Positions 32,793-42,000 of a DNA stretch of 64,000 bases are shown one piece after another. Numbering within the stretch: the stretch's first letter is position 1; every line of letters starts with the position of its first letter. The notes beneath the pieces are model-generated. The model searched no databases. It was not told the DNA's origin and saw only the letters and a program-made list of their open reading frames with translations. The stretch covers positions 1 to 64,000 of the forward strand of contig WTGX01000028.1 of assembly GCA_011523385.1 (NCBI GenBank), given 5' to 3'. The stretch is from Nitrospira sp. (lineage in GTDB: Bacteria; Nitrospirota; Nitrospiria; Nitrospirales; UBA8639). The position numbers and the translations under genes were made by a program.

Positions 32793-34706
32793 TCAAGGCG
32801 AGCTGTTGCTCGTCGAAAAAGGCTTCCGCGTTTCCGTGAGTGCCGTAAACATTTCCTGGAAACGGTCAGGCAACTCCTCGGCCTGCGCAATGGGGCTGGA
32901 GCACAATCGATCGGTGCACACGTAAGCGAACGGACCGGTCACGTTGGGGAAGGTGACCTCTCCGATGGAAAGGGAATCGACGCGAGGATCCAAAAACCGG
33001 ACCAATTTCCCCGGAGCATACAGGGCCAGACTGCGGTCAAAGAGATCCCGGGCCGCAACGTCAGACTTTTCCCCCACCACCACAATGTGTACGGGGTAGT
33101 ACAGGAACCGGTGAAGGGCCAGCCCCGCGTGGGCCACCGGCAGAGAACCGGCATCCATAATCATTTGCAGAATACGCTCCGCCTTTTCCCTGTATCGCGG
33201 GTCTTGGGTCAGGTAAAACAAGTCGGAAAAGACCGTGGACAGCGCGGCATTGACCGGGAGATCCTTATGGGGAAATTTCAACAATCCCAACGAGGAAGCA
33301 GACGGCGTCCGGTCGAAATAGCCTCCCCCCTGACTGTCTTCAAACAAACGGATGACTTCCTCGACGACCGTTTCAGCCTGTTTCAGATAATGGGACGAAC
33401 CGGTTGTCAAAAATGCTTCGAGCGAGGCATCCGCAAAAAAGACCTGGTCGGCGAGCAAGCCGAACTCCCTGGGATGACCGTCGCGAAGAAGATGCGCCAA
33501 GCCGCGGCCGGGTTGATGGCGTTCCTTGTACAGCCGCCTGAGGGTCTTGAGGGCAAAGTCCCGCGCCTGCATGGTTCCCAGGACCTGTGAAACCCTGAGA
33601 GAAGCCTTGATCATCAAGGCGTTCCAGTCGGTCAGAATCGTCCGGTCAACAGCAGGGATGCCGGCGGCCAGGCGCTGCGATTCATCCAGGGCAAAAAACT
33701 CGCTCCCCCTGACGCCGGGACTTGAACGTTCGATGTTTCGAGCGTCGGCATCCTGGCTGGCATAAAAGCCTCCCCGGCCGGAAAGAAACCGCGTCACGTA
33801 TCGCATGGTCCCTTCCACCACCTCACGATACTGCGGCAGGCCGGTGACCTGATACGCCTCCAGGTAATTGAGCAGGTTGGTCGCTTGAATGGAAAGTAAC
33901 TTCTCATAATGCGGGTGGGACCAATCCGCTTCCTCGGCATATCGAAAAAACCCTCCCCAGACCGGATCATACAATTTCAACTGCTGATCCAGGGTAAACA
34001 ACGCCATTTGCCGCCACTCCGGGTCCTGATGCCAAAAATGACGGGACAAGGCCAAGCCGATGGCCTCGGGTTCAAAGAATTTCGGGGCGTTCCGGAACCC
34101 GCCGGACACGGGGTCATATTCCAGCTTCATCATTGCGAGGATTGAGGGCAACATCTCCGGGTAAATGCGCCCTTGAGGCTGCCGGCTTGCCCGTTGCGCC
34201 GATTCCACCCGTTCCCAGATTTGGATGACCCGTTCGGCCATATCCCGTTTATTTTCCCGGTAAAAGGCGTCCGACGCGCGCAACGCTTCGAGCAAGGCAT
34301 CAGGGGGCAGGACATTCGCCTGGAAGAGAATTTCTCCGGAAGGCAGCAGGACGCTGGTAGTGGGCCAGCCGCCGTGTTTGTACCGGGCCGCAATATCCGG
34401 ACGCTGGTCGGTATCGACCCTGACCGGGATAAATTCGGCATTCAGAAGACTGACCACCGCGGGATCGTCGTACGTGGCCTCATCCATCACGTGGCAGGCA
34501 TGACACCACACGGCCGTGAGATCGAGCAGGATCAGCTTGTCTTCGGTTTGAGCACGCTCAAAGGCCTGAGCCCCCCATGCAGCCCAATGGATGGCCGGCG
34601 CAGAAATCTCGCGTTGATCACTCGCCAATCCCAGCGTTGGAAGCAAGAGGAATCCCGCTATCCATATCCGCAAGCCCCCCCCCGGACCATCTTGCAGCCT
34701 GCACAT
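32793..34706 (-). CDS. Exported DUF255 / YyaL-type thioredoxin-domain protein
   Basis: 637 residues from the ATG at 34706. A signal peptide (IWIAGFLLLPTLGLASDQ) precedes a thioredoxin-like domain with the redox-type motif LTAVWCHACHVMDEATYDDP and GWPTTSVLLPSGE, then a long (alpha/alpha)-barrel region as in glycosidase-like YyaL/SSP411 proteins. Most family members are cytoplasmic; a signal peptide is less usual. It is the last gene of an operon with a HEAT-repeat protein and cupredoxin-like proteins, where it could keep copper-site cysteines reduced. The frame extends upstream into a dispersed repeat, so the longer start is rejected. Confidence 0.82.
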   Translation of the reverse strand: MCRLQDGPGGGLRIWIAGFLLLPTLGLASDQREISAPAIHWAAWGAQAFERAQTEDKLILLDLTAVWCHACHVMDEATYDDPAVVSLLNAEFIPVRVDTDQRPDIAARYKHGGWPTTSVLLPSGEILFQANVLPPDALLEALRASDAFYRENKRDMAERVIQIWERVESAQRASRQPQGRIYPEMLPSILAMMKLEYDPVSGGFRNAPKFFEPEAIGLALSRHFWHQDPEWRQMALFTLDQQLKLYDPVWGGFFRYAEEADWSHPHYEKLLSIQATNLLNYLEAYQVTGLPQYREVVEGTMRYVTRFLSGRGGFYASQDADARNIERSSPGVRGSEFFALDESQRLAAGIPAVDRTILTDWNALMIKASLRVSQVLGTMQARDFALKTLRRLYKERHQPGRGLAHLLRDGHPREFGLLADQVFFADASLEAFLTTGSSHYLKQAETVVEEVIRLFEDSQGGGYFDRTPSASSLGLLKFPHKDLPVNAALSTVFSDLFYLTQDPRYREKAERILQMIMDAGSLPVAHAGLALHRFLYYPVHIVVVGEKSDVAARDLFDRSLALYAPGKLVRFLDPRVDSLSIGEVTFPNVTGPFAYVCTDRLCSSPIAQAEELPDRFQEMFTALTETRKPFSTSNSSP

Positions 34707-34763
34707 CGTACCAATGCCTTTTTCTGTCATTCTCGACATTCCCTTCTGTCATCCCCGACCCTC

Positions 34764-34788
34764 TCCCGCACGTGGGGAGAGGGGGTTC
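34764..34788. repeat. Hairpin repeat between the HEAT and DUF255 genes
   Basis: CCCTCTCCCGCACGTGGGGAGAGGG forms a near-perfect hairpin; written here as a position only for its longer flanks. It adjoins fragments of the GTCATCCCCGAC repeat family at about 34727-34763. A similar CCCTCTCCCA sequence is at 50591-50610. Confidence 0.5.
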
Positions 34789-34794
34789 CGGACA

Positions 34795-36195
34795 TCAGGC
34801 CTCGGGCGAGGCCGAGAGGAGACGCGCAATGGCTCCGGCAGCGGTGGCGCGAACGGCTTCGTTTTGATCTTTCATGAGCGGTTTGAGGCGGGGAATGAGT
34901 TCCCGTCCGCCGACCCTGCCCAATGATCTGGCCGCTGAAATCCGAGGTTTCGGCACGGGATCGTTGAGCAGGAGAAGCAAGGATCCCACGACGTCGCGGG
35001 CACGGCCGTGACTCAACGCTTTCGCCACCGAGGAACGCAGGCCCGGATTCTGTTGCCCCATCAATTCCCGCACGGTTTCGGCCACGACGCTGAACGGGCT
35101 GCTCAACTGCAGCAACCCCGCGACCGCCGCGGCACGCACGCCCGGATTGCGGTCCTGTAAAACCCTCGTCAATGAAGAAACCGCCCGTTCAGCCCTGAGC
35201 TTTCCCAACGTCACGGCAGCCACGCTTCGGACGGCAGGGACGGGATCGGCGAGTGCCTTGATCAGGAAAGGAATGCCTTTGCTTGAACCGAGTTTCCCCA
35301 GCGAGGCCGCGGCCGCCGCACGAATCGACGGTTGTTTGTCACGAAGCCCCTGTTCGAGCAGCGGCAATCCCTTGGGATCCCCGATTTCACCGAGCATTCG
35401 CAACGCTCCTCCTCGTTCATAGCCTTCCGGCACGTTGGTCGCCTGCTCCACGGTCTGCCAGCGTTCCTTCTGCCCGAGTCTATACAAGGCCGCGGCCGCG
35501 GCCACCCGCACAACCCGGTGTTCATCCTTCAGCAAAGGCGCGACGAGGGGAATAGCCGCGGGGTCCCCCATCCCGCCGAGAGCCTTCAAGACCGTGACCC
35601 TGACCAGGCCCGCCTGATCCTTGAGCGCGTTGCGAAAGCTTTCCGATTGCAGCCCTTTCGGAAACTTGCCCATACCTTCAACCACCAATACCCGGATCAT
35701 ACCTGACCCGTCGCTGAGCCCGTCCTGAAAGTACGGGACCACTTCGTCGGAGGGAATCTCCTTTAACGCCGAATACGCCGCCCCTCTCACCTGCTCACGC
35801 ATATCCGCACGGAAAGGCAGAATGCTCTGGACGGCGAGTTCCCGCAGCAGCCCTTCGTCGCTTCCGTCTGTTTCGACAAATTGTTCATAGACCCGGATAC
35901 CCTCCGCGGTTTTTCCAAGCCGTGCCAAACTCAGCATCTTGAGCCGCGCGGACGCCCGCCGCCATGGTGCATCCCCGAGAAGGGGTTCGACGAGATCAAC
36001 GGTCTTCTGAAAATCACCCTGCGCGAACGCCCGTTCTGCAAGACCGAGTCTTTCTTCAGGAGACGGCTGGCCCGCACCCGTCGCGCCCAGCAACACCACA
36101 CTACAGGCCACGGTCAGCAAGATCACGCCCCATTGCCATGCTCTGTCATTCCCGCGAAAGCGGGAATCCAGTGTCTTTCTTTTCTGCCCCTCCAT
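34795..36195 (-). CDS. HEAT-repeat protein, probably exported
   Basis: About 466 residues. After a hydrophobic N-terminal segment (WGVILLTVACSVVLLGATGA) and a short tetratricopeptide-like stretch (LAERAFAQGDFQKTVDLVEP), ten or more HEAT/PBS-lyase repeats fill the rest, for example GDPKGLPLLEQGLRDKQPSI and DPVPAVRSVAAVTLGKLRAE. Such solenoids are protein-binding scaffolds. The start is uncertain: the ATG at 36195 lies inside a dispersed palindromic repeat, whose translation (KTLDSRFRGND) forms the N-terminus, and another ATG at 36297 overlaps the upstream stop. It belongs to the operon of cupredoxin-like proteins. Confidence 0.78.
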   Translation of the reverse strand: MEGQKRKTLDSRFRGNDRAWQWGVILLTVACSVVLLGATGAGQPSPEERLGLAERAFAQGDFQKTVDLVEPLLGDAPWRRASARLKMLSLARLGKTAEGIRVYEQFVETDGSDEGLLRELAVQSILPFRADMREQVRGAAYSALKEIPSDEVVPYFQDGLSDGSGMIRVLVVEGMGKFPKGLQSESFRNALKDQAGLVRVTVLKALGGMGDPAAIPLVAPLLKDEHRVVRVAAAAALYRLGQKERWQTVEQATNVPEGYERGGALRMLGEIGDPKGLPLLEQGLRDKQPSIRAAAAASLGKLGSSKGIPFLIKALADPVPAVRSVAAVTLGKLRAERAVSSLTRVLQDRNPGVRAAAVAGLLQLSSPFSVVAETVRELMGQQNPGLRSSVAKALSHGRARDVVGSLLLLLNDPVPKPRISAARSLGRVGGRELIPRLKPLMKDQNEAVRATAAGAIARLLSASPEA

Positions 36196-36256
36196 TCGTG
36201 CGACCCAGCCTGGAACAAAAAACCCCTGGATTCCCGCTAAAAGCTGCGGGAATGAC
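36145..36256. repeat. Dispersed composite palindromic repeat
   Basis: Left arm TCATTCCCGCGAAAGCGGGA, then ATCCAGTGTCTTTC; right arm CTGGATTCCCGCTAAAAGC ending CGGGAATGAC. Each arm is a small hairpin and the two arms are inverted copies of each other. It overlaps the start of the HEAT-repeat gene. The same design recurs at 59123-59220 and 62929-63026. Confidence 0.75.
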
Positions 36257-36286
36257 AGATGAGGGAACGGGAATGACCGTGGGTAC

Positions 36287-36940
36287 TTATCCCTCATCCG
36301 CCTGTTTTTCGGTGGCCTGGAACATTCGATACCCCAACGGCGTTTCAAAAAAATAATCCGGTTGCTTCGAGAGCACGACACGCTCGTATTCCACTGACCA
36401 ATCCCGCTCCTGGCTCACGAGTTTCAACAACAGGTGCCGGGTTTCATCGACCCATTGATAATACGTCTCCCGGTGGTCGTGACGGTCCACCACCACTTCG
36501 TACAACGTGGCCTGCTGCTCGCCGACCATGGCATCGCCGATGCGGGACCGGGAGATTTCCCCGTCCAACGTCACCGCCAGGGGAAGCACGTAATCCAGGG
36601 TCAAGGGAACCGCCATCACCAAACGGCGCTGGGAAAGAATGTACCACACCTGCTGTTTGTCCAGCCGGACAATCGTAACCGTGGCATAGCCCAAATCCGT
36701 TTTGACCCCTCCCCGGTGTTCGATCCGGTAGCGTCCCCCCTTGACGAACAATTGAGCATGTGAGGTCTTTCCATTGGTGCGCCACGTCAGACGGGCCGAA
36801 AATTCCAAATCTCCGGAATCACGCGTAGCCCGGACACCCTGACCGGAGGCACGGACCTCGGACAGGGGCAAGAGAAACATGGTAAACAGGAAAACGGAAA
36901 GGAGCCGGGACCACCAGGATCGGCTTGAACGGAAGACCAT
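36287..36940 (-). CDS. Exported protein of DUF4412-like type
   Basis: 217 residues from the ATG at 36940 (the frame opens 96 codons earlier but overlaps the upstream gene region). A signal peptide (LLSVFLFTMFLLPLSEVRA) is followed by a beta-rich domain: DLEFSARLTWRTNGKTSHAQ, VKGGRYRIEHRGG, QQVWYILSQRRLVMAVPL and ETYYQWVDETRHLLLKLVSQ. This resembles periplasmic LolA/DUF4412-type proteins that bind lipids or measure outer-membrane state, though the similarity is loose. It lies between the cupredoxin-like pair and the HEAT-repeat protein in one minus-strand operon. Confidence 0.68.
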   Translation of the reverse strand: MVFRSSRSWWSRLLSVFLFTMFLLPLSEVRASGQGVRATRDSGDLEFSARLTWRTNGKTSHAQLFVKGGRYRIEHRGGVKTDLGYATVTIVRLDKQQVWYILSQRRLVMAVPLTLDYVLPLAVTLDGEISRSRIGDAMVGEQQATLYEVVVDRHDHRETYYQWVDETRHLLLKLVSQERDWSVEYERVVLSKQPDYFFETPLGYRMFQATEKQADEG

Positions 36941-37035
36941 GACGCCTATTAGATCGCCGGACAACCACGGGGGGTTGTCCCTGCATTGGATGAACATCAT
37001 CCGGCCAAACGGTAGGGAACAACGATCGTTGTTCC

Positions 37036-37944
37036 CTACTGGCGCTCGAGGAGAGGTTCGATTGTAAATTCGCGGCCCAACGCCGCGGGAGTGAACCGGG
37101 GAGGCGTCCGAACCGTGAGCGCGGTCTTCCGTCGTCCCGGCGAAGGCAGTTGAAAATCGACCGTCAGGTTCCCACCGGGCTCGATCGTCACTTGCTTCTT
37201 CATGACCTGCTTGATGCCGGGATGCCACGCCCGAAGGTCATACGTCCCGGGCGGCACTCCTTCAATGGAAAATTGTCCGTTCTCATCGGTCAACACGTAG
37301 TACGGATTGTCCACCGCAATGGCCCAGCTTTGCATGTACGCGTGAAACCCGCATTGCATGACGAACGTCCGGCGCTTTTTGCTCAACTGGAATTGCCGGA
37401 CCAACGATTCTCCGGGTCTATGGTCATGGGTCGCATGCAGATCGCCTCGTTGATGACGGTGGTTGAAGGGCAGCGGCGAATTGAACAGGACCCGGGTCCC
37501 CATGGCGGTCGAGGTCTCATAGGCCTGGATATCATGCATCACGGGATCCATATTCACCACTTCGATCCCATGCCCGCTTCGCACCACGGTCGTAAAGGGC
37601 GAAAAGCGACAATCCCGCGCTTCGACCCGCGGCACGGAAAGAGAAAACGGTTTGCCTTCCGTCACGCCTTCCAACAACACGACGACGTTCAGGACCTGGC
37701 CCTGCTCGTTCACCAGAAAATCGCGAAGGAGTCGCCATCCGTTCCCGTTGGAGATCCGCCCGCAATATTCCGGGTCCGGGAAAATCACCAGGTTGTACGC
37801 CTTCGGGTCCGGCACCGGTCCCGCAAGGGTGACCGTCCCTTGAATCGTTCCGCCGCCGGCAATCTCTTTGACCGCATACCCCCAAACGGTGGAAACCGGG
37901 ATCGACAGGATCAGGCACAAGCCGGTTGTCAGAAAAGCCTTCAT
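37036..37944 (-). CDS. Exported cupredoxin-like / carboxypeptidase-regulatory-like protein
   Basis: 302 residues with signal peptide (LTTGLCLILSIPVSTVWGYA). GGTIQGTVTLAGPVPDP opens the domain, then PEYCGRISNGNGW, and a predicted copper site made of NMDPVMHDIQAYE (His near 136) and VMQCGFHAYMQSWAIAVDNP (Cys-x2-His-x2-Met near 195). A carboxypeptidase-regulatory-type segment follows (GQFSIEGVPPGTYDLRAWHP). A His-rich stretch (NHRHQRGDLHATHDHRPG) lies in between and may bind metal too. It is 15 bases after a close paralogue, with which it was evidently duplicated. Probably periplasmic; type-1-like copper is inferred from the motif. Confidence 0.78.
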   Translation of the reverse strand: MKAFLTTGLCLILSIPVSTVWGYAVKEIAGGGTIQGTVTLAGPVPDPKAYNLVIFPDPEYCGRISNGNGWRLLRDFLVNEQGQVLNVVVLLEGVTEGKPFSLSVPRVEARDCRFSPFTTVVRSGHGIEVVNMDPVMHDIQAYETSTAMGTRVLFNSPLPFNHRHQRGDLHATHDHRPGESLVRQFQLSKKRRTFVMQCGFHAYMQSWAIAVDNPYYVLTDENGQFSIEGVPPGTYDLRAWHPGIKQVMKKQVTIEPGGNLTVDFQLPSPGRRKTALTVRTPPRFTPAALGREFTIEPLLERQ

Positions 37945-37959
37945 CGACGCTCCTGTGCG

Positions 37960-38871
37960 TCAGGGTTTTTGCAGCCTGAGCGACGGAATGATTTCCACGC
38001 CCTCCCCGAGCAACTCCAGGCCGAAATGGGGATTCTCCTGCATTTCATGCACGCTCCGTCTCCCTTTCACGGCTTTATATTGAAAGTCGTGCGCGACCGT
38101 GCCGTTGGCCGGGACGGTCACGTTCCGGTCCAGATATTTTTTCATGCCGGCGTGCCAGACCGTCAACGTATATTCCCCCGGAGGCACGTCCGTGAGTTCG
38201 AACCGTCCGTCTTCCCCGGTAATCGCATAATAAGGATTTTTGACCACCACGCCCCACGAAAACATGTAGGGATGGAATCCGCATTGCATGACAAAAATGT
38301 TGCGGCCCTTCCTCAGGTGCACCTTTTGAATCATGGGCTTGCCCGGCAAATGCTTATGACTGTGCAACATGCCCAGCACCTTGTGAAACGCATTCATGGG
38401 TAACGGTCGATTGAACAACACCCGCGCGCCCCGCACCCGGGCGGTTTCGTATCCCTGGATATCGTGCTCGACGGGGTCCATGTTGATCACCGTAATTTCA
38501 TCCTGGTCGCGCAACACGTTCACGAAGGGCAGGAAATCGCAGTCCATGGCTTCGATCAATACCTTGGGCACCTCGAACCGCTTCCCTTGTTCAATCCCGG
38601 TGAGCATGACGACCGCGTCTTTGAGGCTGCCGTCCGGCCCGATGACGAAATCTTCCACGATCCGCCATCCCGTGCCCGTGGAAATGCGTCCGCAATACAC
38701 CGCGTCCGGGATAGTCACCAGATTGAAGGCCATGGGTCTCGGGGTCTCCCCGGTGATCGTCACGTGACCCTTGATCGTCCCCCCGTTTGTGACCGATATC
38801 TCTTCATACGCCCATCCTGAAGACACGAACAACCCCAAGATCAGGCACAACGTCCACGTCCGCACTGCCAT
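37960..38871 (-). CDS. Exported cupredoxin-like / carboxypeptidase-regulatory-like protein
   Basis: 303 residues, paralogue of the next gene. Signal peptide TLCLILGLFVSSGWAYEE, domain start GGTIKGHVTITGETPRPMAF, then DAVYCGRISTGTGWRIV, NMDPVEHDIQGYETARVRG and VMQCGFHPYMFSWGVVVKNP, with Cys-x2-His-x2-Met near residue 193. The C-terminal part reads GRFELTDVPPGEYTLTVWHA. The ATG at 38871 follows GGGAGG five bases upstream. It is the first gene of a five-gene operon running down to the DUF255 gene, and follows the multicopper oxidase terminator, which supports a shared copper-related role. Confidence 0.78.
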   Translation of the reverse strand: MAVRTWTLCLILGLFVSSGWAYEEISVTNGGTIKGHVTITGETPRPMAFNLVTIPDAVYCGRISTGTGWRIVEDFVIGPDGSLKDAVVMLTGIEQGKRFEVPKVLIEAMDCDFLPFVNVLRDQDEITVINMDPVEHDIQGYETARVRGARVLFNRPLPMNAFHKVLGMLHSHKHLPGKPMIQKVHLRKGRNIFVMQCGFHPYMFSWGVVVKNPYYAITGEDGRFELTDVPPGEYTLTVWHAGMKKYLDRNVTVPANGTVAHDFQYKAVKGRRSVHEMQENPHFGLELLGEGVEIIPSLRLQKP

Positions 38872-38955
38872 GAATGCCTCCCTTTACCCTCTATCAGTGT
38901 CAATGCTTTTCATCCGGCGTACCGAATATCAACGGCTGACGAGCAATGCTCACGG

Positions 38956-38989
38956 AAAAAAAACGGGGAAGCCGTAGCCGGCTTCCCCG
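38956..38989 (-). terminator. Rho-independent terminator of the multicopper oxidase gene
   Basis: Eleven-base-pair perfect stem (about 38964-38974 with 38979-38989), loop TAGC, and eight T in the minus direction. It lies about 30 bases after the oxidase stop codon. Confidence 0.88.
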
Positions 38990-39021
38990 CCCTTTCCATC
39001 CGCTCACTACCCAACCCCGCG

Positions 39022-42000
39022 TTATTTGAACGAAATTGGACGAACGTGACCTTTCTCAGGTTGATCCTCCTTGGCTTCCTTGACTCCGGGGGAAGCCCCG
39101 CTGAGCGGGAGAATGCGCTGATCGTTCTTGGACAGCACGCGGAAATATCCCCATTGACCGGACTGGGAATACGGCAAACGTGCGTTGCTGTACACGTAAT
39201 CCCCCGGCATGGAATACGGGCCGCCGGCCGAAGAAATAAACGCGTCGATCCCCTCGGACCCGGAGAATTCCACAACGCTGATGCGATCGGCCCCTTCCAT
39301 GAACGGCTCGATGGGCCACTCATGTTTTTCGAGCGTGAACATGCCGTTCTGCTCGTTGCTGGCGCCAAACACGTGGATCCGAACCGGGTCGCCGGCATGG
39401 GCCTCGATAATCGGCGTCGCCGGTTCATTCGGTTCATCGACGTTACAGGGCTGGAACATCCGGCCTAACGAACACCCCTGTTCTTCACGGTACAGATAGG
39501 GTTCGTTCCGGTAATTGACCCCGACCAACCCGGCCACGTTTTGGACGTACGGCATGAAGCTGGTGCCGATGATATTGTCTTCATCCTGGAAGAACAGGGC
39601 CACGTCACGATAATTGGTCCGGTGCTCATTTCCGGGGATCGTCCGATCCACAATCACGTCGGCGATCCAACTGTTCTTCTCGGAAATGTCGGCCCCGGTC
39701 TTCGGGTCCCGATACTGGGCACCCTCGGGACCAATCACGATCCCGCCGAACAACCCGTTCCGCGGGTTCATGGCCACGTTACCCCAATCCCACACCAGGG
39801 ACTGCGTTTCCCCGACGGCCGGATCGGCATAATAGGTATAGGTCCGGCTTTCGCCCGGAGCCACGGTTTGATCTCCGGGATTGTTGCCGAGGTTGACCCC
39901 TTGCGAATCCTTGGGATCGAACGCCAGTGAGAAGGCAGAGAACGAAGCTCGGCTCTCCTTCATCTTGTTGGTGAGTTTTACCTTGAGGCAATCACCCACG
40001 TTGGCCCGCAAGGTCAGCGGCATGGGTTGAAATTCTCCGGAGACCTTCGCCACTTCTTCTTCCAGGACGTAGATCTTGGCGTCCGGGTTCCGGACTTCGA
40101 TGGTGCGTTCAAAGTCCACTTCAATGGGTTCTTCCACGTTGGGATTGAACGCCATCTGCGGATAATCGATCGCGACCACGTTGAAATTCTTCACCGGGGC
40201 ACCGGACGGACACACTGGCAACGGTTTCTTGATGCCCGGTCCGCCGAACGCTGCGTTCGGCAACGGTTTCAAATCCGGCACTTCCTTATCCATGACCCGG
40301 ATCAACCCCCATGAACCCTCGGACAACTTCGAACTCCGGCCGTTGAAATACATGTAATCCCCTGGCTGGAGTCTCGTCCCACCGGCCTGCGGGACCACCA
40401 GGTCGTACCGTTCCGCAATGCCGATGTGAATGGAATTCTTCCGGTTGGCGTCCCCGGCATACCGTTCGGTCAGGAAGTTATGACCGGACACGGTAAACAC
40501 GTTACTCTCGTTCATCGTCACGTCGATAAGCCGGAAGACAATGGCATCACCCAGGTACGCCCGCAACGTGACCGTACTCGGATCCCCGTGCGTGCCGCTG
40601 CTGAACAACTGCGAGGTCTCCGGGTTGTTGGCCAACCGTTGCGCAAAGGGTTCGGCCCGGAAATTCAAGGCGCCACCCGTCGTATGCGTGCCGCCGTTGA
40701 GGAACGGCATCGGCGTCATTTTAATCAGATCGTTCGGCGGCATTTGGAAGGACACGGTTCGCCCGGCTTCCAACGCCACTTCCACGGGTTGACCGGGAGG
40801 ATTCCCGGCCGTCACCACGTTGACCGTATGCGGAACCGTATCCATGATTTGAACCATCAATTCACGGAAACTGCCGCTTACCCCATACCCCACAGGTTCC
40901 ACCGTATGAATATCCATTACAGGACCGGTCCGTTTGGCCTCGCCGGTGGACGGATCATGCCAGGTCGATCCGAACGGCTCGATCAGGAACGAACACACCG
41001 CGCCATGCGGCCACGTGGTTCCGCCAAACGCGTGGTCATGGCAGAACACGGAACCCACGTCGGCATCCGCCCAGAAGCGTTGCCGCACGAATTCCACGGT
41101 CACGATGTCCCCGACCGGATGATCATTCTCCAACGGAGTCTTGAAGGTCAGGGTCTGCGCCCCGCCACTCGGCGCTGCCGCTCCCCCACCTCCACCGGGC
41201 ACCTGTAATTGCTGCCCCACGGAAATCAGGTTGGCATCCGCCAAGCCGTTCATGCCGACCAACGTCGCCACGTCGGTGCCGTGCTGCCTCGCGATCCCCC
41301 CAAGGGTATCCCCAAGGTTCACCGTATACATGCCGCCACCGCCCGTGGACGCGGATTCGCCGGAACTCCCGATGGCGACGATACGCTTCACTTCCTTACC
41401 TTCAACGTTGTCCGCCCCCACGAGAATCACGGTGCCGACGTGATACTGCTGGGCGTTTGTCACGTGAATCGTCCGGTCACCCTTGCCGGCCGCCTTGGTG
41501 ACTTTCGCGTTCATGGGCACCGGCAACCCCTTCTCCTTTTTCTTTTCGAATAGGGTAAAGGGGCGTACGGACTGCTCATACGAAAACCCGGAAATCACAC
41601 CGTCGGACGCTTGATTATCGAACTGCACGAAATGAAAATGCGTGTTGATCTTGGAAGATTGGAAATTCGTGAAATCGTCGTCCGGCCACTCGCTGGTCAA
41701 CGTCCAATCCATGCAATCGTAAATATTGGCGCGAAAAACCAACGGCACCTTCAAATCATTATTGTTCCGAATCGCTTCCTCTTCTTCGTGTACCACGTAC
41801 AACAATCCGTTCGGATCGACCACGGCAGGCTGATCGCCCTGGGCCGCGGACAACTCGATCGGAAGCTTGATGAAGTGGATGTTGTATTTCTGGGAACCCG
41901 CCCGGTCCGGGCACAGACTCCACCGGCCGTTTTCACCCGGTTTCGCCGGCTTCACGGACGGCTGGCCGTCTTCATCCAGGTGGATCATTTCCAGCCACGG

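Noticed and set aside
36196-36381. Extending the HEAT-repeat protein to the first codon of its open frame at 36381
   Set aside because: This would overlap the preceding exported-protein gene by almost 100 bases and add residues of no protein-like character before the signal segment.
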